From Gemmata sp. (lineage in GTDB: Bacteria > Planctomycetota > Planctomycetia > Gemmatales > Gemmataceae), in NCBI GenBank assembly GCA_022843445.1, contig JALHNS010000030.1, forward strand, positions 1 through 32,251: 32,251 bases of DNA. The letters are read 5' to 3'. Made by a program: the position numbers and the translations under genes. The notes beneath the pieces were generated by a model. That model worked only from the letters and a program-made list of their open reading frames with translations. It was not told where the DNA came from and ran no database searches. Shown here one piece after another: positions 7,084-15,242 of the stretch. Numbering within the stretch: position 1 is the stretch's first letter; the number at the start of each line of letters is the position of its first letter.

Positions 7084-8001
7084 TTAGGCGTTCTGGTCTT
7101 CGTACTCCTCGTCTTCTTCGCGCGCGCCGTCGTTCTCCGGGGCGCTGTTGGCGAACTCGACGCTCGACGGGTTGTGCGCGTCGATGGAGCGCAGCAACTT
7201 CGCCGCCTCTTCCAGTTCGTTCCCCATGCAGCACACGCTGATGACCAGCTCCGCGAGCGCCGCGAACGGCAGGTCGCTACTCAGTTCGACCCACTTCGCC
7301 AGTTCCGGCCCGGTCAGTTCCGGCACCTTGCGGGCGATGTAGGCTTCGCGCATGCGCGCGTCCGGGGCGTCGATGCGCAGGATGCGGTCGAACCGCCGCG
7401 GGCGCGAGATGATGCGCCGGTCCAGCTTTTCGGGGTAGTTCGTGGTGGCGATGTTCACCGCTTTGTCCACTTGGTGGTTGCCGTCGAGCCACTGCAGCAG
7501 ATCGGAGTCGCCGTAGTGCTGAATGATGGCGTCGATGTCCTCGAACACGCACACCATCGGGCGCTGCGGTTCCACGTCGCGGAACTTGCGCATGCACTCG
7601 ATGAACGCCCGCGGGTACTGGCAGTAGAACGCGACGTGCCCGTCGGCGACCACGTCCGCGATGATCTGGTTCACCAGCGACGACTTGCCGCACCCCTGCT
7701 TGCCGTACAGCAGGTACCCGCGGCGGTGCAGGAACCCGTACCGGGCGAACCGGTCGCCGACGTTCCAGAACTGCTTGATCTCGTTTTGGACCGTAGCCGG
7801 CAGGCTGTCGGTGAAGTGGATCAGTTCGTCGGCCTGAATGTCGCGCAGTTGGAACACGGGCCGGCCGCAGCTATCGAGGCTGACGGAGTACGCGCCGGCG
7901 GGCAGCCCATCGGTGGTCCGGCCGCACGCTTGGAACGTGTTCGGCCCGGTAATCATCCACTGGTAGCCGAACTCGTTGCGAACCGGGAGACGGGTCACCA
8001 T
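7084..8001 (-). CDS. AAA+ ATPase, BCS1-like
   Basis: A 305-residue protein from ATG at 8001. About 85 N-terminal residues of unknown fold precede a single AAA module. It has Walker A GKQGCGKSS at 100-108, Walker B VCVFEDID at 150-157, a sensor-1 region ATTNYPEKLD at 185-194, and the second region of homology RPRRFDR at 200-206 with candidate arginine fingers. The C-terminal lid helices run to about 280, and the last 25 residues are strongly acidic (EEDEEYEDQ). The set matches the BCS1/FtsH-like clade of AAA proteins, which remodel or thread protein substrates, but no transmembrane segment or protease domain is attached. It stands alone between two inverted structures, so no partner is suggested by the neighbourhood. 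Confidence 0.88.
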   Translation of the reverse strand: MVTRLPVRNEFGYQWMITGPNTFQACGRTTDGLPAGAYSVSLDSCGRPVFQLRDIQADELIHFTDSLPATVQNEIKQFWNVGDRFARYGFLHRRGYLLYGKQGCGKSSLVNQIIADVVADGHVAFYCQYPRAFIECMRKFRDVEPQRPMVCVFEDIDAIIQHYGDSDLLQWLDGNHQVDKAVNIATTNYPEKLDRRIISRPRRFDRILRIDAPDARMREAYIARKVPELTGPELAKWVELSSDLPFAALAELVISVCCMGNELEEAAKLLRSIDAHNPSSVEFANSAPENDGAREEDEEYEDQNA

Positions 8002-8036
8002 GCTGTCCTCGCGGGTGTGGGGAACTCAAGAGACGG

Positions 8037-8058
8037 GCGAACCGCGCCGCGGGTTCGC
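8037..8058. terminator. hairpin between SGNH hydrolase and AAA ATPase genes
   Basis: GCGAACC (8037-8043) pairs with GGTTCGC (8052-8058) around an 8-nt GC loop. It lies after the stop of the leftward SGNH hydrolase gene and before the AAA gene. No T-tract follows, so termination is tentative. Confidence 0.35.
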
Positions 8059-8140
8059 GCCGAAGAGTTCTACCAGCGAGTGGACGCGCTTGCAGTGTTG
8101 GTAGCGGCGCGCGAAGCGGGTGCCCGCGCCGCGAGGCGGT

Positions 8141-9397
8141 TTACTCCGGTTTGATCGCAAACGTACGCGCCACTGGTTGCGCCAGCTTGTACACCTCGGC
8201 CTGCGCCGCGTCGATCTTCTCCATCCGCTTCTTCAACTCCGCCGGTTTGCGCTCGGCGGCCACGTCCGACAGCCACTCCGGGGCGTTGAACATCACCACG
8301 CCGAAGAACCGTTGGCTCACCAGCGCGTTCTTCGCGTTGATCGCTTGCAGCACCTTGTTGCCCTGCTCCCACACCGGGCCGGTCGTCACGGTGCCGAGGT
8401 TCACGCCCGCGGCCAACTCCTTCGCAGAGAACTTGCCCACGTCCTTGCCGTCGATGCTCACCGTGTAGTTGCCGTCCTTCAGGCCCTTCATCGTGAGGCC
8501 GTACCAGTTCAGGTCTTTCAGCTCGTTCGTGTACGGCAACATCGAGAGCCAGTCTTTCTGAATCGGCATCGGTAGCGCGTCGTCGGTGCGTGTGAAGACA
8601 ACTGTCTGGTTCGCTTCGACCAAAACCTTGTCCACCTTGCAACCTTTGGTGTCGGCCTTCGCGTTCGACACATCAACGGTCACGTCGCTCACGAGCGCCG
8701 GGGCGTGCAACCCGGTGAGGATCGCGTGCGCCATCAGCATGCCGCCGGGCGGCGAGGTGTGGAACCCGTCGTAGTACGGCACCGCCTTCTTCGCCATCGG
8801 GTCGTCTTGCTCCATGCGGTCGGTCGCGGCGCGCGTGATCGCGTACTGATCCACGAAGCTCACTTTGTGCTTCGCGGCGAGTTCCTTGAGCGGTGCGTAG
8901 AACTGCTTTTGCGTTTCGACGTACTCTTTGCCGTTGCTCTTGTTGCGGCGGTCCACCGCGTTCGGCGAGAGCAGCGCGACGCGCACCCCGGCCTTGTTCG
9001 CCATTTCCAGCATCGCGTTCGTCTTCTCGACGAACACCTTGTTCCCGGCCGGGTTGAACTTGCCGTACCCGCCGTCGTTCATGCCGAAATTGATCGTGAT
9101 CGCGGTGGGCTTCTCCGCGAGGACGTGGTTCTGGAACCGGTTCGCGCCGCCGTTCGCGGTGTCGCCGCCGATGCCCGCGTTCAGGAACGTGAAGTTGCCC
9201 TTCGGCATCCGCGTCGTCAAGTACAGCTCGATGTAGCTCGAATACTGGTACTGCGCGGTGATGCTGTCGCCGAGGAACAGCACGCGGTCGTTGGGCTTGA
9301 AGAAGAACTCCGGGGCTGGATCGGCGGCGCGCGTGCCTGCGGCCGGCGCGAGCGCCAGCACCAGCGCGAGTGCGGCGCACGCGAACGAGCGAATCAT
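8141..9397 (-). CDS. secreted SGNH/GDSL-family hydrolase
   Basis: A 418-residue protein from ATG at 9397 with a Sec signal peptide (residues 1-24, ending AGTRAAD). All SGNH blocks are seen: block I FLGDSIT with Ser45, block II NAGIGGDT with Gly near 78, block III NFGMND with Asn107, block V DGFHTSPPG with Asp210 and His213. The fold normally ends near residue 235. The additional 180 residues form a beta-rich domain followed by a helical tail (KKRMEKIDAAQAEVYKLAQ), an arrangement common in planctomycete proteins of this group. The reaction is ester hydrolysis; carbohydrate deacetylation is plausible next to a sulfatase, but the substrate is not determined. A 69-nt gap separates it from the upstream sulfatase in the same direction, so an operon is likely. 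Confidence 0.92.
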   Translation of the reverse strand: MIRSFACAALALVLALAPAAGTRAADPAPEFFFKPNDRVLFLGDSITAQYQYSSYIELYLTTRMPKGNFTFLNAGIGGDTANGGANRFQNHVLAEKPTAITINFGMNDGGYGKFNPAGNKVFVEKTNAMLEMANKAGVRVALLSPNAVDRRNKSNGKEYVETQKQFYAPLKELAAKHKVSFVDQYAITRAATDRMEQDDPMAKKAVPYYDGFHTSPPGGMLMAHAILTGLHAPALVSDVTVDVSNAKADTKGCKVDKVLVEANQTVVFTRTDDALPMPIQKDWLSMLPYTNELKDLNWYGLTMKGLKDGNYTVSIDGKDVGKFSAKELAAGVNLGTVTTGPVWEQGNKVLQAINAKNALVSQRFFGVVMFNAPEWLSDVAAERKPAELKKRMEKIDAAQAEVYKLAQPVARTFAIKPE

Positions 9398-9466
9398 GTG
9401 ATGGAACCTCGTGGAGAGAGTGACACGAGGCGGATTGTAGCCGCGGCGCGCGCGAAACGCACGCGG

Positions 9467-10927
9467 TCACTTCTCCGGGAACGCGTCATCCTTACCAATC
9501 GCCTTGCCCTCCCACACCGGGACGCCGTTGTTGAAGGTGAGCAGCCGGCTCTGGCTCCCCGGGAGCGGCGCGGCGCTCTTCGCTGGTGCCCACTTCGCCA
9601 ACCCCTTCTTCACCTCCGCGAACTTCGGTTCTTTCGCAAGGTTCGTCCATTCGTGCGGGTCCGCGGCGCGGTCGTAGAGTTCTTCGCTGCCGTCCGCGTA
9701 CACGATATACCGCCACTTCTCGGTGCGCACCGCGTGGTTGCCGGGGTTGTGGGTGGTGATCGCGGGGCGCTCGCGCGCTGCCTTCGCGTCTTTTAGCTGT
9801 GGCACGAGGCTCACGCCTTCGACGGTGGCGTTCGCAGGGAGGCCGCACAGGTCGAGGAGCGTGGGATACATGTCGAGCAGTTCGGCCGGGCGGTCGCACT
9901 TCGCGTTCGCGCTCACGCCGGGGCCGGCGAAGATCAGCGGCACCCGCGTCGAGCGCTCCCACAAGGTGTTCTTCCCGGTGATGCCCTTTTCGCCCAAGTG
10001 CCAACCGTGATCGCTCCACAGCACCACAATCGTGTTCTTCTCGTGCCCGCTGTCCTTCAGCGCCGCAAGCACGCGACCGATTTGCGCGTCTACGAAGCTG
10101 ATGCTCGCGAGGTACGAGCGCACGAGCGGTTCCCACTGCTTCGCGTCTTGCAGCCACTTCAACCGCGGTTCGGGCAGTTTCCAGTGCAGGTACGACGCGA
10201 ATCGCGGGAGGTCGTCGCGGTCGTCGGCCTTCACCGGCGGGAGTTTGAGCTTGTCCGCGGGGTACAGGTCGAACCACTTTTGCGGCGCGAAACACGGAAC
10301 GTGCGGGTGCTGGAACCCGACCGCGAAGAACCACGGGTCTTTGGGCATCTCCTTCAACTTCGCGCTCGCCCACGTCGCGATGTCGTAGTCGAAGCAGTCT
10401 TCGTCCTTCTCCGGGTACGCACCCCAATCCATCGCGCGAATCGGATCGGGCGTTTCGACCAGTTTCGCCTTCGGCAGCGTGCGAAACGTACCGCCGGGTC
10501 CGAACGTGCCGACCTCCGCAGCGCGCGCCTCCTTCGGCGGATACGGCCCGTGGAAAATCTTCCCGGTGCTGAGCGTCGCGTAGCCGCCGTTGGCGTACGC
10601 TTGAAACAGCGTGACGTGATCCTTCAGTTTCTCCGAAGTGCGGAACCACGGTTGCAGCGCGTACACGCCGGTGGTGCCGGGCCGCAGCCCGGTGAGCACG
10701 CTCGTTCGGCTGGGGTTACACAGCGGCGCTTGGCAGTGCGCGTTCGTGAACGTCGTGCCGCGCGCCGCGAGCGCGTCGAGGTGCGGCGTTTTCACCTGCG
10801 CGTGCCCGGCGAGCGGGCCGACCCAATCGTTCAGATCGTCCACACTGACGAACAGCACGTTGGGCTTGTCGGCCGCGCGCGCGACCGGCGCGACCAACAC
10901 GAGCGCGAGTGCGAAGAGGGTGCGCAT
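9467..10927 (-). CDS. secreted sulfatase, iduronate-2-sulfatase-like
   Basis: The start chosen is ATG at 10927, giving 486 residues with a signal peptide MRTLFALALVLVAPVARAA. The frame is open further upstream but that part lies in the divergent promoter. Metal ligands SVDDLNDW at 28-35 and the formylglycine motif LCNPSRTSVLTG with Cys70 are present, so a maturase must convert the Cys; none is encoded here. WSDHGWHLGEKG and the sequence PHVPCFAP further support a type I sulfatase close to iduronate-2-sulfatase. It removes sulfate esters from glycans or other compounds outside the cytoplasm. The C-terminal region DGSEELYDRAADPHEWTN is the usual sulfatase end. It is followed at 69 nt by the SGNH hydrolase gene, suggesting joint action on a decorated polysaccharide. 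Confidence 0.94.
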   Translation of the reverse strand: MRTLFALALVLVAPVARAADKPNVLFVSVDDLNDWVGPLAGHAQVKTPHLDALAARGTTFTNAHCQAPLCNPSRTSVLTGLRPGTTGVYALQPWFRTSEKLKDHVTLFQAYANGGYATLSTGKIFHGPYPPKEARAAEVGTFGPGGTFRTLPKAKLVETPDPIRAMDWGAYPEKDEDCFDYDIATWASAKLKEMPKDPWFFAVGFQHPHVPCFAPQKWFDLYPADKLKLPPVKADDRDDLPRFASYLHWKLPEPRLKWLQDAKQWEPLVRSYLASISFVDAQIGRVLAALKDSGHEKNTIVVLWSDHGWHLGEKGITGKNTLWERSTRVPLIFAGPGVSANAKCDRPAELLDMYPTLLDLCGLPANATVEGVSLVPQLKDAKAARERPAITTHNPGNHAVRTEKWRYIVYADGSEELYDRAADPHEWTNLAKEPKFAEVKKGLAKWAPAKSAAPLPGSQSRLLTFNNGVPVWEGKAIGKDDAFPEK

Positions 10928-10940
10928 GGCAACTTCCGGC

Positions 10941-10970
10941 GTGAAACGGGAGCGGGTGGTGCGATACAAT
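10941..10970 (+). promoter_or_regulatory. candidate promoter of the PSCyt2/PSD1 gene
   Basis: GTGAAA (10941-10946), an 18-nt spacer and TACAAT (10965-10970) lie in the 88-nt gap between the divergent sulfatase and PSD1 genes. The predicted start would leave a leader of about 40 nt. The layout matches the ECF-gene promoter at 30318-30347 (GTGACC, 18 nt, TACAAT). Confidence 0.45.
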
Positions 10971-11015
10971 GCGGCCATTGTGCCCGCACTCTCCCGCCGC
11001 GCCAACGAGCGAATC

Positions 11016-13925
11016 ATGCCGCTCCGCTTCGTCGCACTCGTACTCCCCTTCGCCCTCGTCAGTGTGCCCGCGCCAACCGGTGCCGCCGACGCGAAGGCGC
11101 ACTGGGCGTTCGTCGCCCCGGTGCGCCCCGCGGTTCCGAAGACCGCGTACCCGACGCGCAATCCGATCGACAATTTCGTCCGCGGGCGGTTGGAGCGCGA
11201 GAAGCTCGCGCCGAGCGCGGAAGCGGACCGCGTCACGCTGTGCCGCCGGCTCTACCTCGACCTCATCGGCCTGCCGCCGTCGCCGAAGGAAGTAGACGAA
11301 TTCGTTTCGGATAAGCGCGAGAACGCTTACGAACTGCTGGTGGAGAAGTTGCTCGCCAGTCCGCACTACGGCGAGAAGTGGGCGCGCTGGTGGCTGGACG
11401 CGGCGCGCTACGCGGACAGCGACGGCTACGAAAAAGACAAGGCACGCAACGTGTGGGCGTACCGCGAGTACGTCATCGGCGCGCTCAACCGCGACCTGCC
11501 GTTCAACCAGTTCGTCATCGAGCAACTCGCGGGCGACCAGCTTCCCAACGCCACGCAAGAGCAGATCGTCGCCACCGGGTTCTTGCGGATGTCGATGCTG
11601 AACGAAGAGGGCGGCGTCGATCCCGAACAGTTCCGCATGGACGCGATGTTCGACCGCATGGACGCCCTCGGCAAAGCGTTCCTCGGGCTGAGCGTCGCGT
11701 GCGTGCAGTGCCACGACCACAAGTTCGACCCGTTCTCGCAGGAAGAGTATTACCAACTGTTCGCGTTCCTCAACAACGACCACGAAGCCGAGCGCGTCGT
11801 GTACACGTCGAAGGAACTTGTGAAAGTCAACGCGCTCCGTTCGCGCATGACCGAACTCGACGCGAAGTTGAAAGAGGTACACGCGGATTGGGCAAAGCGG
11901 CTCGCGAAGTGGGAAGCGAGCGTGCCGAAGGAACCGAAGTGGCTCGCGCTCGCGGCGGAGAACGCGGGCGACAACGGGCAGCGGTACATTCCGCAGAAGG
12001 ACGGTTCCATTCTCGCGCAGGGCTACGCGCCCACGAAGTTCAGCACGACGCTCCGCGCGCCGGCACCCGCGAAGACCGTGAAAGCGTTCCGGCTGGAGTT
12101 GCTGAACGACCCGAACCTGCCGTGCAACGGGCCGGGCCGCTCGTTCATGGGCACCTGCGCGCTCACCGAATTCGGTGTCGAAGTGGAAGCGAACGGGAAA
12201 CGCGAGAAGGTGAAGATCGCCAAGGCGCACGCCGACTACGCCAACCCGGAGCGCTTGCTCGAAGACAACTTCTTCGACAAGACCGACCGCCGCCGCGTGA
12301 CCGGGCCGGTCGAGTTCGCCATCGACGGCAAGGACGAAACCGCGTGGGGCATCGACGCCGGCCCCGGTCGGCGAAACGTGCCGCGGGTCGCGGTGTTCGT
12401 GCCGGAGAAGCCGCTGGAACTCGGCGCGGGGGCGGTGCTGCACTTCAACCTGAAGCAGAACCACGGCGGTTGGAACAGCGACGACAACATGAACAACAAC
12501 CTCGGCCGCTTCCGGTTGAGCGCGACCGCGGACGCGCCGCCGGCCGAACTGCTCCCGCCCTTGGTGCGCACCTCGCTCGCGGTTCCCGCCGAGAAGCGGT
12601 CGCCGGCGCAAGCGCAAACCGTGTTCGCGCACTGGCGCGGCACCGTGAAAGACTTCGCCGAAACGCACGACGCCATCGAAAAGCTGTGGGCCGAGTGGCC
12701 GGTGGGTTCCACGAGCCTCGTCGCCGAGAAGCGCGATGACCCGCGCGACACGCGCCTGCTGAAGCGGGGCGACTTCCTGCGCCCCGGGGCGAAGGTGGAA
12801 GCCGACGTGCCCGCGGTGCTGCACCAACTGCCGAAGGGCGCGGACGGTTCGCGGCTCACGCTGGCAAAGTGGATCGTGGACAAGAAATCGCCGACCACGG
12901 CGCGCGCGATCGTGAATCGCGTGTGGCAGTCGTACTTCGGGGTCGGGCTGGTCGGCACGCCGGAAGAGTTCGGCACGCAGGGCGAAAAGCCCACGCATCC
13001 CGAGTTGCTCGATTGGCTCGCGGTCGAGTTCATGGAACCTACCCCCCCGGCCCCCCTCCCTGAAGGGAAGGGGGAGAGACCGCTCGCTGCGCTCGCGGGC
13101 GAAAACCGTGCGCCGTCTTCTTCTGTCTCCCCCCTTCCCTTCAGGGAGGGGGGGCAGGGGGGGGTAGGTGATTGGTCCCTCAAGCACGTTCACCGGCTCA
13201 TCGTGACCAGCGCCACCTATCGCCAAGCGTCCAAAGTGACGCCGGCGCTGTTGGAGCGCGACCCGGAGAACAAGTTGCTCGCTCGCGGGGCGCGGTTCCG
13301 CGCGGAGGGCGAAGTGGTGCGCGACATCGCGCTCACCGCGAGCGGGTTGCTAAACCGCAAGGTGGGTGGCCCGAGCGTGTTCGCGCCGGCCCCGGAGTTC
13401 CTCTTCAAGCCGCCCGCGAGCTACGGCCCGTTCGAGTGGGACGAGGCCAAAGGCGAAGATCGCTACCGCCGGGCGCTGTACACGTTCCGCCGTCGCAGCA
13501 CGCCGTACCCGGCGCTCACGGTGTTCGACGTCCCGATAGGCGAAGCGAGTTGCGTGAAGCGCACGCGCACGAACACGCCGCTTCAGGCGCTCACCGCGCT
13601 GAACGAAACCGTGTTCGTGGAGTGCGCTCGCGGGCTGGCGAAGCGCGCCATTCTCGAAGGCGGGAAGACCGACACCGAGCGCCTGGCGTACGCCTTCCGC
13701 CTCTGCGTTTCGCGCGAACCCGCGGCGGACGAACTGGAAGTGCTGGCGAAGCTGCTCTCCAAGAACCGCAAGCGGTTCGAGGAGGGCGAAGCGAACCCGT
13801 CGGAAATCGCCACCGGCGAGAAGGACAGCCCGAAGCCGGACGGCTTCACGCACGCGGACTGGGCCGCGTTCACGCTGCTCGCGCGAGTGCTGCTGAACTT
13901 GGATGAGACGCTGACGAAGGAATAA
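11016..13925 (+). CDS. DUF1549 (PSCyt2) / DUF1553 (PSD1) secreted protein with an internal palindromic insertion
   Basis: The start ATG at 11016 gives 969 residues with a signal peptide ending PAPTGAADA. The DUF1549 domain covers about residues 50-255 and contains DLIGLPPSPKEVDEF, WARWWLDAARYADSDGYEKD and the conserved CVQCHDHKFDP near 229-239. A middle region of beta-sandwich type covers 340-560. PSD1 spans about 605-955 with LAKWIVDKKSPTTARAIVNRVWQ, HPELLDWLAVEF, LIVTSATYRQ and TNTPLQALTALNE. No N-terminal PSC haem domain is present. Residues about 675-718 (PTPPAPLPEGKGE to PFREGGQGGVGD) come from a palindromic DNA element and are foreign to the family. These proteins are typical of planctomycetes, are usually paired with a DUF1501 protein (here at 16821) and have no proven function. 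Confidence 0.92.
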   Translation: MPLRFVALVLPFALVSVPAPTGAADAKAHWAFVAPVRPAVPKTAYPTRNPIDNFVRGRLEREKLAPSAEADRVTLCRRLYLDLIGLPPSPKEVDEFVSDKRENAYELLVEKLLASPHYGEKWARWWLDAARYADSDGYEKDKARNVWAYREYVIGALNRDLPFNQFVIEQLAGDQLPNATQEQIVATGFLRMSMLNEEGGVDPEQFRMDAMFDRMDALGKAFLGLSVACVQCHDHKFDPFSQEEYYQLFAFLNNDHEAERVVYTSKELVKVNALRSRMTELDAKLKEVHADWAKRLAKWEASVPKEPKWLALAAENAGDNGQRYIPQKDGSILAQGYAPTKFSTTLRAPAPAKTVKAFRLELLNDPNLPCNGPGRSFMGTCALTEFGVEVEANGKREKVKIAKAHADYANPERLLEDNFFDKTDRRRVTGPVEFAIDGKDETAWGIDAGPGRRNVPRVAVFVPEKPLELGAGAVLHFNLKQNHGGWNSDDNMNNNLGRFRLSATADAPPAELLPPLVRTSLAVPAEKRSPAQAQTVFAHWRGTVKDFAETHDAIEKLWAEWPVGSTSLVAEKRDDPRDTRLLKRGDFLRPGAKVEADVPAVLHQLPKGADGSRLTLAKWIVDKKSPTTARAIVNRVWQSYFGVGLVGTPEEFGTQGEKPTHPELLDWLAVEFMEPTPPAPLPEGKGERPLAALAGENRAPSSSVSPLPFREGGQGGVGDWSLKHVHRLIVTSATYRQASKVTPALLERDPENKLLARGARFRAEGEVVRDIALTASGLLNRKVGGPSVFAPAPEFLFKPPASYGPFEWDEAKGEDRYRRALYTFRRRSTPYPALTVFDVPIGEASCVKRTRTNTPLQALTALNETVFVECARGLAKRAILEGGKTDTERLAYAFRLCVSREPAADELEVLAKLLSKNRKRFEEGEANPSEIATGEKDSPKPDGFTHADWAAFTLLARVLLNLDETLTKE
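13038..13168. repeat. palindromic element inserted in frame within the PSD1 coding region
   Basis: Arms 13038-13080 and 13125-13168 are near-perfect inverted copies of about 43 nt; they differ only by a few changes in the C/G runs. The interior is 44 nt and begins with a minor palindrome (CGCTCGCTGCGCTCGCG). The core of the arm is CTCCCTGAAGGGAAGGGGG. Translation continues through the element as a Pro/Gly-rich stretch between EFME and DWSLKHVHRL, which are adjoining blocks in ordinary PSD1 proteins. Confidence 0.8.
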
Positions 13926-13932
13926 GTGCGCT

Positions 13933-13998
13933 GTCGAACCGCCGGCGTAAGCCGGTGGGTACGACGACAACCCGCCGGCTTACGCCCGGCGGTTCGAC
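13933..13998. repeat. long hairpin (planctomycete-type GCCGGCGTAAGCCGG repeat)
   Basis: Arms 13933-13960 and 13970-13998 pair over 28 positions with one mismatch and one bulge around a 9-nt loop. Each arm carries a second palindrome, GCCGGCGTAAGCCGG or its mirror. It starts 7 nt after the PSD1 stop and ends 26 nt before the DUF1080 start. In an operon it could dampen transcription or protect the 3' end of the upstream message; it may equally be a dispersed repeat. Confidence 0.65.
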
Positions 13999-14024
13999 CA
14001 ACCGCTAACCAACAAGGACAAGCG

Positions 14025-15242
14025 ATGCCTCTCCGACGCTCCCTCTTCGCACTCGCGCTGGTTGTGAGTGCGTGCGCGCTGTTGCCCGCCGACGACAAGA
14101 AGCCCGCCGACGACAAGAAGGACGACGGGTTCCGCCCGCTGTTCAACGGCAAGAACCTCGACGGCTGGGTGAACGTGAACTGCCACCCGGACACGTTCTT
14201 CGTGAAGGACAACACCATCATCACCACCGGGAAGCCCACCGGGTTCCTGCGCACCGACAAACAGTACGAGAACTTCGTGCTGGAGTTCGACTGGATGCAC
14301 GTCGAGAAGACGAAGATGGCGAACAGCGGGCTGTTCGTGTGGGGCGACCCGCTGCCGGCGGTCGGCACCGGCTACACGCGCGGCATCGAAGTGCAGGTGC
14401 TCATCAACTTCGCCCCGAAGGACGGTTGGGCCACGAGCCACGGCGACATCTTCAGCATCTGGGGCGCGAAGTGCGTGCCGGACCGCCCGCACTTCAAGGG
14501 CATCGAGCGGTGCCTGCCGAGCGAGAACCGCGTGAAGGGCGGCGGCGAGTGGAACCACTACAAGGTCACCGCGAACGACGGCGCGATCAAGCTCGAAGTG
14601 AACGGCAAGGAAGTGAGCGGCGTGAGCAAGTGCAACCCGCGGAAGGGCTACTTGGCGCTCGAGAGTGAGGACAGCGAGTGCCACTTCAAGAACATCAAGA
14701 TCAAGGAACTGCCGAGCACGAACCCGAAGCCGGAAGAGTGCGCGCAGGTCGCCGCGGGGCACGTCTCGCTATTCAACGGTCTCGATCTGAAGGGTTGGAA
14801 GACCGACGACGGAGCGTGGAAGGCCGGGGGCGGCGTGCTGAAGCCGGGCGGGAAGGCGCTGCTCGTTTCCGACGCCAAGTTCGCCACCGGGGAACTGGTC
14901 TTCGACTGGCGGTTGCCAGCGAAGTCTACCAAATCGGTTTCCGCGAGTGTCGGCGCAGCGACGGTGACGGTCGCCCCCGGCGGTACGGTTCAGGTGGGAA
15001 TCGCGATTGCCGGCACCGTGGCCGCGAGCAAGCCGGTCGAGACGAAGGCGGTGAAGGCCGGTTGGAACCGCACGGTACTGACCTTCGACGGCGCGACCGC
15101 GACCGCGCGCGTCAACGGCGAAGTTGTCGCCAAGGTCAACGCGGGCGGTGCGGCCCCGGTCGGCCCGGTGCTGTTCCACCCGGCCGACGGCCTTGAGATC
15201 ATGAACGTGTTCGTGCGCGAACTGAAGGAGGAGAAGAAGTGA
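14025..15242 (+). CDS. secreted protein with two DUF1080 (3-keto-disaccharide hydrolase-like) domains
   Basis: A 405-residue protein from ATG at 14025, preceded by AAGGA. The signal peptide (MPLRRSLFALALVVSACALLPA) is followed by a charged DDKK repeat. The first DUF1080 domain, about residues 35-230, has FRPLFNGKNLDGW, FVLEFDWMHVEKT, NSGLFVWGD and a WNHYKV strand. The second, about 245-400, opens with a matching SLFNGLDLKGW but is shorter and has lost the glycan-face motifs, so it may be structural. The fold is a concanavalin-like jelly roll found in glycoside hydrolases or glycan-binding proteins; hydrolysis of 3-keto sugars has been shown for some members. The last codons overlap the next gene by 4 nt (GTGA), and AAGGAGGAG in its 3' end is the next gene's Shine-Dalgarno. 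Confidence 0.9.
   Translation: MPLRRSLFALALVVSACALLPADDKKPADDKKDDGFRPLFNGKNLDGWVNVNCHPDTFFVKDNTIITTGKPTGFLRTDKQYENFVLEFDWMHVEKTKMANSGLFVWGDPLPAVGTGYTRGIEVQVLINFAPKDGWATSHGDIFSIWGAKCVPDRPHFKGIERCLPSENRVKGGGEWNHYKVTANDGAIKLEVNGKEVSGVSKCNPRKGYLALESEDSECHFKNIKIKELPSTNPKPEECAQVAAGHVSLFNGLDLKGWKTDDGAWKAGGGVLKPGGKALLVSDAKFATGELVFDWRLPAKSTKSVSASVGAATVTVAPGGTVQVGIAIAGTVAASKPVETKAVKAGWNRTVLTFDGATATARVNGEVVAKVNAGGAAPVGPVLFHPADGLEIMNVFVRELKEEKK

Noticed and set aside
9407-9430. CCTCGTG/CACGAGG hairpin ahead of the SGNH hydrolase start
   Set aside because: Only 7 bp with a 10-nt loop and no sequence feature of a riboswitch or terminator; probably chance.
10716-13226. 836-codon minus frame opposite the PSD1 gene
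   Set aside because: An antisense shadow; the PSD1/DUF1549 motifs lie on the plus strand.
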